From: Fremontodendron californicum
Taxonomy: Eukaryota > Streptophyta > Magnoliopsida > Malvales > Malvaceae
Length of the DNA: 64,000 nt
Assembly: GCA_030761205.1 (NCBI GenBank)
Contig: JAULJL010000018.1
Location: 15,210,501 to 15,274,500, forward strand
Reading direction: 5' to 3'
Part shown: positions 35,851 through 44,700 of the stretch, piece after piece
Layout of the letters: the number at the start of each line of letters is the position of its first letter
Numbering within the stretch: position 1 is the first letter of the stretch
Made by a program: the position numbers and the translations under genes
Notes under the pieces: model-generated
Database searches by the model: none
Told to the model about the DNA's origin: nothing
Seen by the model: only the letters and a program-made list of their open reading frames with translations

Positions 35851-37999
35851 TGTCGCAACCTAAAAAATAATAAGTCTCATCGCAAGACTTTATTATTCGT
35901 TAAGCGTGACATTAAAAAACCGAGAAAAAGTCGACTTAATTTCTCTAGAAAAATGAAGGTTTTATAAAATATTTTAAAAATTAATTAAAACATTTTTAAA
36001 ACCAATTTCAAGTCTGCGTTTTAAACCAGAGAAATCAAAGAAACGAGTTCGAGACTCGGTTACGTGCGGAGAAGGATTAGCACCCCACAACGCCCGTATA
36101 AAATGGTACCTTATTAATCGTGTGTTATCTCAAGTCTCGGTAAAAAGTTAGTTATAAATTTAGTATTTCAAGTTAATTCCCAATTTAAAGAAAAATAATT
36201 CTATTTTTAATTGAAAATGATCCGGAATTTATAAATTCAAAATTTTCCTATATTCCCCAACAAACGTGGCAAAATATAAAAAAATTTATTACTTTTGAAA
36301 AACTTTCCGAATCATTCTCATTTTAAAGAAGATATTCCGTTATTAATGATAATTGATGATATCCTCCCCAGCAAACCCGGCAGAGAACTCATTAATTATT
36401 TTAACTCAGGAATATCTTTATTTTATTGAAAATCATTACCTTTTTTGAAAACATTTAAAAGAAATGAATATGTATAAGCATGACAATAATAAAATGACAT
36501 AGCAAAATCTAAATAATATAATGCAACCGAAATGATATGATATAACTTAAATGCCTTAGCATATTCTAAATGAAATGAAATATCCTAAGTTATATGATAT
36601 ATTCTAAATGAAATGAAATGACCTAGATAACATAATATATTCTATATGAAATGTAATATCCTAAGTCATGTGATATATTCTAAATGAAATAAAATATCCT
36701 AAATGACATAATATATCCTAAATGAAATGAAATGACCTAGGTAACATAATATATTCTACATGAAATGAAATGACCTAAGTAACATAATATATTCTATATG
36801 AAATGAAATAATTTGAATGACATGGCAAATATGAATGATATGGCATATAATTTAAATGACATGGAATATAAAATAATGCTATCATATAATATGCATGGAA
36901 ATAAAAATGAAAATAATAATGCATGAACATAGTATATGCTAAATAATATAACAAAAAATAACTAAATAAAAAACAATGGATATCATGAAATATTCAAAAC
37001 CATATAATAAAATAATATAACATCAAAAAAATATAAATCAAAACAATAACAATACCATAGAAATTATCATAGCAAAAAAAAATCACATATTATATAAAAT
37101 GCATGAATATGAAAAATACAATGCATGAAAATGTATTTTTTCCTTTAATTAAGGAAATTCGTATATCTAAAAAGATATCCGGGTACCTTAGGAAAATATA
37201 TCAAATTAAATATTCTAAAACCAAAATACTTTGTGATTGTTTGAAAATAATTTTGAAAAGCTTAGATTAAAAGTAAAAACTTGGCTAAACCCTTTTTTAA
37301 ATGGCTCTAATTTCCTAAGTTTAAAATCTTTGACTTGACCACCCTTAACCCGAGACTTAAAAAATCATTTTTAGGGTTTGAAAAAGCTTAGAAACTACCC
37401 TAAGTTAGTAGCTAAACCTCCTAATCAGCCCCTTCTAAGTAACCTAACCAAAACAGAAAAATGATTTTCCTTCAAATTCAATTCTGACTCCACTGTCCAG
37501 TTTTAAGCCACGATTTTTTACCCTATTTTTAAAAATTCTAAAAAATCTAAAAAGAATACTAGAGACTCAGGACATTAAAACTACACGAGAAAAAATTGAC
37601 TTAATTTTCTGATTAAAGATGAATGCCCAGAAAAAATCGGGAAAGTACGAGTACTGGGTAAAAAAAAATTGTTTTGCCAAAACACATTTTTTTTGCCTTT
37701 GTTAAAATCACTTAAAAATCAAAGTACAAATATTTAAGACTCACAAAATGACTCACAAACAATAGCTAGAACTTTTGAAAAGTTAGGCAAAAAATTGGCT
37801 AAGTAAAAAAAATCACAAAAGTAGAATAATCAATTTAACAACTCTTTAATTTTCCACAAGTATACTCAAGAGAGCATGACTTTGGACCATTAATTGGCCT
37901 AAGTCATTAGTCAAGTGGCATGACATGAAATGCATGAAAATAGCAAGTTAAATGCATGAAATGCATGACCTAATGCCTAAATGACATAGAAAATATGCA

Positions 38000-38260
38000 T
38001 GGCATAAAAGATGACCTAATGCCTAAATGACATGGCATGTGACATGGCATGTGAATGAAATCAACATGGCAAACAAGATGACATGGCATATGGATGACAT
38101 AAAATGACATGGCATGTGACATGGCATAAGATTACATGGCATGTGAATGAAATCGACATGACAAGCAAGATGACATGGCATATGGATGACATAAGATGAC
38201 ATGACATGTGAAATGGCTTAAAATGACATGGTATGTGACATGGCATAAGATAAATTTACT
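38000..38260. repeat. ATGACATGGCAT-type short tandem repeats in LTR
   Basis: Irregular repeats of GACATGGCATGTGA and GATGACATGGCAT. The matching region at 52030-52315 has the same phrases with different copy order. ORFs rich in Cys/His/Met across this stretch are artefacts of the repeat. Confidence 0.7.
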
Positions 38261-38640
38261 TGAGAATGTCTCGGAGTTTATTAATACCAAAATGCCTTTC
38301 CTGTTCCCTGACAAACCCGGCAAAACATGGAAAGTTTTATTTATTTCGAAATTTTTCGACTCATTTTATTTTAGAAAAGGGTAGTCCTTCGTTAATAATT
38401 AATGATAACCTGTCCGGCAAACCCAGCAGAGAAAACCATGAATTATTGAACTCGGGAATATTGCCTTGTTTATTAAAATGTTATAAATATGCAAAATGAC
38501 ATTAAGGCATGCACCACAATGGATCATGTCCAAGGCAAGCAACATTAGCCGTATAAGAATAAATTATCAAACACCAAATATACACCATAATATACTATGT
38601 CCAAAGCAAACACAATAAACAAAAAATAAAATAAAAGAAT

Positions 38641-38965
38641 ATTACCTTGTGCTCGTCCCCTTCGCAAAAAACCAATTCCTATTTTCCCAAGATAAACAGC
38701 AACTACAGTAACATTGTCAGGCCTAAGACCTATCCTTTCCACGTCATGAAAAACGTAAAATGCTTCTTTAAATTGGCCTTGTTGATCTAAATCAGATATC
38801 ATGGAATTCCAAGAAACCACATTCTTAACAGCATTTTATCAAACAACTGACGAGCTGAGTCCATATCGCCACACTTCATATACATATCAACCAATGCATT
38901 GCCAACAAAAACATCCGAATAAGTATCATGAATTTGGGTACCTAACTCGAGTTGAAACATATCCA
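38641..38965 (-). pseudogene. Pentatricopeptide repeat (PPR) protein fragment
   Basis: From about 38945 downward the minus strand encodes LELGTQIHDTYSDVFVGNAL, then VDMYMKCGDMDSARQLFDKM. After a frame change near 38820 comes VSWNSMISDLDQQGQFKEAF, then GLRPDNVTVVAV. These are consecutive PLS-type PPR motifs of an organelle RNA-binding protein; a full protein has many more. After VVAV the homology stops and the reading continues YLGKIGIGFLRRGRAQG. There a GT (38644-38645, minus) follows an AG, resembling a splice donor. The last 50 bp also occur at 52703-52752, in the other LTR of this element. Confidence 0.8.
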
Positions 38966-39520
38966 CCAGCTTTGTCAGATCTAAGCTTGACCAATCCAAA
39001 ATCAGAAACTTTGACATGAAAACTTTTGTCCAAAAGGATATTACTACTCTTAAAATCTCTGTGAATCACTGGAGGGCTAATATGTTACTACTCTTAAACA
39101 TTGAATCTCTACTTTCTCAATTCTATTCAAAATCGGTATGCTCAAATCACTTTTGCATGTGCTGCTAAGCAGCTCTCTCGGGAAAATTTCCTGGTTTTCT
39201 CTTGGTGCAGGATAACACAAAAGTTGGGAGAGTTCTAGAATATGGGAGAAATTTATTTTTTATAGGAGTTGGATAGTGACTGGGTTAAGGAAATAAGGGT
39301 ACATAATTAAGCACATTTTGTCTCATGGTTTCACCAGTACCAAGCAAGAAAAAAAATGGATATTGGGCTAAAGAAAATCAATATACATGTAGCAGTCGAT
39401 TTTAGACTTGGATGAGGACTTTGTTTCGAATGTAACAATAGTAACTAAAAGCCACTAAAAACGAAGAAACAGCCACACAAGCAAGTACTACAATGGAAAC
39501 CAATGCAATGCTACTGGATT
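38926..39520 (-). pseudogene. Receptor-like protein kinase fragments (membrane helix and kinase core)
   Basis: Two pieces on the minus strand. At 39520-39402 the frame gives SSIALVSIVVLACVAVSSFL then VAFSYYCYIRNKV, a transmembrane helix with a basic stop-transfer end. At 39084-38944 it gives SPPVIHRDFKSSNILLD then VKVSDFGLVKL and YVSTRV, the catalytic loop HRDFKSSN and the DFG magnesium-binding motif of a plant receptor-like kinase. Catalytic Asp, Asn and DFG are kept, but the N-lobe, activation-segment end and C-lobe are missing. The 320 bp between the pieces are non-coding, possibly intron remains. It is fused at about 39520 to the subtilase and at about 38945 to the PPR fragment. Confidence 0.8.
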
Positions 39521-40664
39521 AATCCCTCTATCACACAAAACAATTTTACCTTTCACAAAGTCAGGATCCAAAGAACCTTCCAAACACAAAGAAGAAGAAT
39601 ACCCATCACCACCACCGTTCCCAGTATAAACCAACGGGTACATCCGATCCGGAGACAAACCCGGCTCGTTATACACACTGACTCTAGGCACAACCATTTC
39701 CAAGCTTAACATCAGCTGGAAAATCCCTATCAATCATCCCAGCACCAATTGTAGCCACCCAAGTAGCCACGTTAGTAACAGACAAACCACCAGTACCTCA
39801 TTCCCAGTTGAGGCCGACACAAATATCCCTTTATCAGCAGCACTGAAAGCACCAATCGCAATGACGTCAAGATAATAAGGCACCACACACTCCATCAACA
39901 CTCAACGAAATTACATCAACCCCCATCAGGTACGGCAGAATCAAAGGCAGCGAGAATGTCAGGGTCATAGCAACAGGCATTCCAGCAAACTTTATAAGCA
40001 GCAAGTCTTGCTTTAGATGCTATCCCAGTAGCTATTCCTTTAGCATAACCTAAAGTAAAAGCTGGAAACACATACCTTCCAACAACAATAGAAGCAGTAT
40101 GGGTCCCATAGCCTTTCGAATCTCGTGGGGAACGAAACTTCGAGGTTTCGTTCATTTTTCGTTAGTTGCTTCATTACCATTACAGAAAAACCTTGCTCCA
40201 ATCAGCTTTTATTACAAGAACTGAAACTGAAATCATTTGTCGTAACACATTGGCCTTTCCATTTAGAAGGAATAGGCCCCAAGTCAAGGTCGTTGAAGCT
40301 TTGACGCCCGGGCCAAATAATGACTCTGATAACAAGATCGCACCTAAAGTCGGATTCTCTCCGAAGCCCAACGCTGTCGATGGTTTTGAGGCCTAAAAAG
40401 TGAGGAGAGCACGTGGTTTGCAGGTGCCAGACTTGTTCAGAGATGACAGCGATGATGTGGGGAAGAGTTTGAAGCTTGAGGGCTTTAGTCGAAGAAAGCT
40501 TAGCTGAGAAGCCATGAAAAACGTTGTCGTAGAAGTGAAGAACTTGGTGGTAGTTGAAGGGGAGAGAATAGAGGAAAGGTAGGACTCGTACCAATGCTTG
40601 TGGGTGGTGAAAATGGAAGGCTTGACATCGTTTTGGACTCTAACGATGAAGGTTTTTCGATCCT
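39488..40664 (-). pseudogene. Subtilisin-like serine protease (SBT1-type) fragment, inactivated
   Basis: Collinear with the N-terminal half of a plant subtilase. It starts in the propeptide (about 40664, KTFIVRVQ) and after a frameshift near 40565 gives VFHGFSAKLSSTKALKLQ and TTCSPHFLGLKT. The catalytic Asp block should read G-V-I-D-T-G-I-W-P but reads RVIIWPGRQSFND, with the three residues D-T-G lost by a 9-bp deletion. The catalytic His block reads DSKGYGTHTAS, with Tyr in place of the active His. Later come ARLAAYKVCWN and, in the last segment, DPDFVKGKIVLCDRGIN from the protease-associated domain. No signal peptide is seen. It ends at the junction with the kinase at about 39520. The oxyanion and Ser half is absent. 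Confidence 0.88.
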
Positions 40665-41170
40665 CCCCAAAAAAAAATTGATTTCTTTATGCTCCCTCAA
40701 TCCTCCCTCAGTAGTTGCCTCCAAACCCCCATAAAAAACACAACCTTTTTCTTTTGTTTCTTTTAGCCGCCATCCCCTTCTTCCAAAAAAATCGGGCCCC
40801 CATTTTTATTTACTCAAGTGATCCATTTTATAACTCAATTCCTAACCTAAAAAAAAAAAAATGGGTAATGTCTAAGTTGCGCCTCTTTTATTCTTTTCAA
40901 GTATTATTTTTTATTCTTTCAAATATTTTCATTTAAAAAATTTATTTTAAAAATCTATTAAAGCTCAAGATTAAACTTTTTCACCTCGGGTTTAAATTGA
41001 ATTTTAAAATTGATAATTTTACGGTCCGGTTTTATTTGAATAATTAAAACTAAAAAATGATATATAATTTAATATATATATATATATTTTAAAAATCTAA
41101 AATCGCGACCGTGACTTTTACAAAAATATTAAACCCGAGAGGAGGACAAATCGAAATTTATTTTAAAAAG
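40665..41170. other. U3 end of the gene-carrying LTR, non-coding
   Basis: AT-rich sequence not alignable by eye with the other family LTRs, including an alternating TATA run at 41070-41085. No gene is seen. It could carry the promoter for this LTR subtype. Confidence 0.4.
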
Positions 41171-41194
41171 CCCGGACAAAATTAGGTGTCTACA

Positions 41195-41210
41195 GCTGCC
41201 CCTCTTTGGC
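41195..41210 (-). promoter_or_regulatory. Polypurine tract of the giant minus-strand element
   Basis: On the minus strand GCCAAAGAGGGGCAGC directly precedes the LTR start TGTAGACACC. It is the primer for plus-strand DNA synthesis and fixes 35851-41194 as a 3' LTR. Confidence 0.8.
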
Positions 41211-41433
41211 TATTGCTAAGAATCAGGAATCAGGCAAAGACAAAATAGACAACAATTTTGTCCGGTCAGTGAAATCACATGTGGTGAGACGGAAAAGGGG
41301 TTTACATTCATCATTTTTCATTCATTCTTTTTTTTTATTGAAAAAGCTGTAAATAGAAGATTTTATCCTTAAATTGAGTTCCTTAACTAATCAAGGCTCG
41401 ACCCGCCTTAAGGAAACGAGTTTGATTTGCAAA

Positions 41434-41915
41434 GTGATGGTTTGGGTAGAACCAAAAATCGAAAAGTTATCTAGGCGAAATCGTAGATAATTTTCAAGGT
41501 GATGACTTGGACGAAACCAAAAGTCAAAAAGTTATTTAGGCGAAAAAATAGATAATTTTCAAGGTGATGACCTGGGCGAAGCCAGAAGTCGAAAAGTTAT
41601 CTAGGCGAAACCGTAGATAATTTTCAAGGTGATGACTTGGGCGAAACCAGAAGTTGAAAAGTTACCTAGGCGAAATCGTAGATAATTTTCAAGGTGATGA
41701 CCTGGGCGAAGCCAGAAGTCGAAAAGTTATCTAGGCGAAATCGTAGATAATTTTCAAGGTGATGACTTGGGCGAAACCAGAAGTCGAAAAGTTATCTACG
41801 CGAAATCGCAGATAATTTTCAAGGTGATGACTTGGGCGAAACCAGAAGTCGAAAAGTTATCTAGGCAAAACCGTAGATAATTTTCAAGGTGATGACTTGG
41901 GCGAAGCCAGAGGTA
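41434..41915. repeat. 65-bp minisatellite, 7.4 copies
   Basis: GTGATGACTTGGGCGAAACC-type units start at 41434, 41499, 41564, 41629, 41694, 41759, 41824 and 41889, exactly 65 bp apart with no indels and a few substitutions per unit. A short degenerate tail of GGTGCCCGAAGGTCTTATC phrases follows to about 42090. Confidence 0.95.
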
Positions 41916-42102
41916 CTTTCTGAATATGGTGCTCGGAGGTCTTATCCATGATTTTGAGTAATTGTGCCCGTAGGTCTTAAAAACGGTGCCCGAAGGTCTG
42001 ATCTATGATTTGGAAAATTACGCTGTATGCGACTTTAAAAAAAGATACCCGGAGATTTGAAGAATGGTGCCCAAAGGTCTTATCAATGATTCTGATAGAA
42101 AA

Positions 42103-43425
42103 ACACCTTGACGACAATCTCAAGGCTCGACTCATTTGATAAAACAGAACGAATTCGATTTAAAACAAAAAGAAATACCTCGACGGTGGTCTCAAGGCTC
42201 GACTCATTTGATAAAGCAGAATGAATTCGATTTAAAACAAAAAGAAATACCTTGACGGTGGTCTCAGGGCTCGACTCATTTGATAAAACAAAATGAATTC
42301 GATGTAAAAGAAAAGGAAATACCTCGATGGTAGTCTCAAGGCTCGACTCACTTGATAAAATAGAATGAATTCGATTTAAAACAAAAGGAAATACTTCGAC
42401 GGTAGTCTCAAGGCTCGACTCATTTGATAAAACAGAATGAATTCGATTTAAAACAAAAGGAAATACCTCGACGGAGGTCTCAAGGTTCGACTCATTTGAG
42501 AAGCAGAATGAGTTCGATTTAAAACAAAAGGAAAATACCCCGACGGTAGTCTCAAGGCTCGACTCATTTGATAAAACAGGATGAATTCGAATTAAAACAA
42601 AAGGAAATACCTCGACGGTAGTCTCAAGGCTCGACTCATTTGATAAAACAGAATGAGTTCGATTTAAAACAAAAGGAAATACCTCGACTGTAGTCTCAAG
42701 GCTCGACTCATTTGATAAAACAGAATGAATTCGATTTAAAACAAAAAAAAAAAAAACCTCGACAGAGGTCTCAAGGCTCGACTCATTTGATAAAACAGAA
42801 TGAATTCGATTTAAAACAAAAAGAAATACCTCGACGGTGGTCTCAAGGCTGGACTCATTTGATAAAACAAAATGAATTCGATTTAAAACAAAAGGAAATA
42901 CCTCGACGATGGTCTCGGGGCTCGACTCATTTAAAAAGCATAACGAGTTCGATTTAAAGCAAAAGAAAATACCTCGACGATGGTCTCAGGGCTCGACTCA
43001 TTTGAGAAGCAGAACGAGTTCGATTTAAAACAAAAAGAAATACCTTGACGATGGTCCCAGGGCTCGACTCATTTTAATAAACAGAATGAGTTCGATTTAA
43101 AAAACAAAATACCTCGACGGTGGTCTCGGGGTCTGACTCATTTGATAAAATAGAATGAATTCGATTTAAAACAAAAAGAAATACCTCGACAGTGGTCTCA
43201 AGGTTCGACTCATTTGATAAAATAGAATGAATTCGATTTAAAACAAAAAGAAATACCTCGACGGAGGTCTCAAGGCTCGACTCATTTGATAAAACAGAAT
43301 GAATCGATTTAAAACAAAAAGAAATACCTCGACGGAGGTCTCAAGGCTCGACTCATTTGATGAAACAGAATGAATTCGATTTAAAACAAAAGAAAATACC
43401 TCGACGATGGTCTCAGGGTCTTATC
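42103..43425. repeat. 72-bp minisatellite, about 18 copies
   Basis: Units of the type CTCGACTCATTTGATAAAAC start at 42126, 42198, 42270, 42342, 42414, 42486 and 42558, 72 bp apart, and continue to 43420 with small length changes. As 72 is a multiple of three, one frame stays open over several units (42712-42957), with a repeated IKQNEFDLKQKE peptide. I regard that as a by-product. Confidence 0.95.
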
Positions 43426-43448
43426 CTGTCTTGTGCTAACCTTACTGG

Positions 43449-43890
43449 CATGGGTGAAACCAAAAATTGAGGAAGATCTGGATGAAGCCAGAGATTGAAA
43501 TGACATGGGTGAAACCAAAAAATTGAGAAAGATCTGGATGAAACCAGAGATTGAAATGACATGAGTGAAACCAGAAAGTTGAGAAAGATTTGGATAAAAC
43601 CAGAGATTGAAATGACATGGTTGAAACCAGAAAATTGAGAAAGATCTAGATGAAACCAGAGATTGAAATAACATGAGTGAAACCAGAAAATTGAGAAAGA
43701 TCTAGATGAAACCAGAGATTGAAATAACATGAGTGAAACCAAAAAATTGAGAAAGATCTGGATGAAACCAGAGATTGAAATAACATGGGTGAAACCATAA
43801 AATTGAAAAAAAAATCTGGATGAAACCAGAGATTAAAAGGCATGGGTGAAACCAAAAGGTTGAAAAAAATCTGGATGAAACCAGAGATTG
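43449..43890. repeat. 56-bp minisatellite, 8 copies
   Basis: CATGGGTGAAACCAAAAAAT-type units at 43449, 43504, 43560, 43616, 43672, 43728, 43784 and 43841, spaced 55-57 bp. The phrase GATGAAACCAGAGATTGAAA recurs in every unit. Its GAAACCAGAA core resembles the 65-bp family, so the two arrays may share an ancestor. Confidence 0.95.
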
Positions 43891-43929
43891 CAAAATATTT
43901 TGGAAATTAACCTGGAGGATTCGAGAGAG

Positions 43930-44700
43930 GATGCAAACGCTTGGATTCATACAAATGCTTCTTGATGCAGATGCATATATTGAATAAGATGCAAATGATT
44001 CATGATGCAAATGTAAATGTCTTCGATTGATGCAAATGCTTCTTAATGCAGATGCAAATGTTTCAATACAAATGCAAATGTCTTCGATTGATGCAACTAC
44101 TTCATGGAATGATGCAAAATAAGATGCAAATGCCTTGGATTGATGCACATGCTTCGAATGTTTCATGGTGCAGATGTTGAATAAGATGCAGATGCTTCAT
44201 GGTGCAAATGCAACTGGCTTTTGTTGATGCAAATGTTTCTAATGCTTTATTGTGCAAATGCAAATGACTTAGGTTGATGCAAATGCTTCTAAATGATGCA
44301 AATGAAAAATCCTCAAATAACGCAATTACTTCATGGAATGATGTAGAATAAGATTAACAATGTGCAAATGCTTCTAAATGATGTAAATGCAAAAATTGAC
44401 GCTGACGCAACTACTTCATGGATGATGCAGATGCCCCTACTAATCATGTTCATGTAAGTGGTCTATGAATGGTGTAACTGCAGTTGCCACACAATAATAA
44501 AAATGCAATGATTCTAAGAAGATGCAATTGCTTCAGATGACGTAAATGCAAATATCGATGAAAGATGTAAATATAAAGGTAAAATGCCAATGTTCATGGA
44601 ATAGTGCCAATGCAAATACTCATGAATGATGCAAATGCTTGCTGACACTGTGCAGATGCAAAGCCCAAAAAAAAGATGATTGCTCATGAGTGATGCACAT
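43930..44700. repeat. Irregular GATGCAAATGCTTC repeat region
   Basis: Dozens of scattered GATGCAAATG and TTCATGGAATGATGCA phrases at irregular spacing continue the minisatellite block toward the interior. No gene is seen. Confidence 0.85.

Larger units (their letters stand above)
35851..41194 (-). repeat. 3' LTR (5344 bp) containing captured plant gene fragments
   Basis: Starts TGTCGCAACC and ends AGGTGTCTACA, directly next to the polypurine tract. Its length is close to the 5328 bp of LTR 3338-8665. From 35851 to about 38270 it follows the family LTR (the step GACCTTGAAAAAGACATG and the next hundred bases are deleted near 35960). From about 38270 to 38640 it has a diverged second copy of the LTR block that contains GGCAAACCCAGCAGAGAA. 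From about 38645 to 40664 it holds fused gene fragments, all in sense with the element. Only the last 25 bp or so of the U3 end match the other LTRs. Confidence 0.7.

Noticed and set aside
38061..38323. ORFs with regular Cys/His/Met (zinc-finger-like)
   Set aside because: Produced by the GACATGGCAT repeats read in reverse; the same appears at 52028-52353.
39488..40664. Functional subtilase gene
   Set aside because: Frameshifts, missing catalytic Asp, His changed to Tyr, and no C-terminal half.
42103..43890. Possible CRISPR-like array (regular units)
   Set aside because: Whole units are repeated with no unique spacers; the context is a plant retrotransposon. It is a minisatellite.
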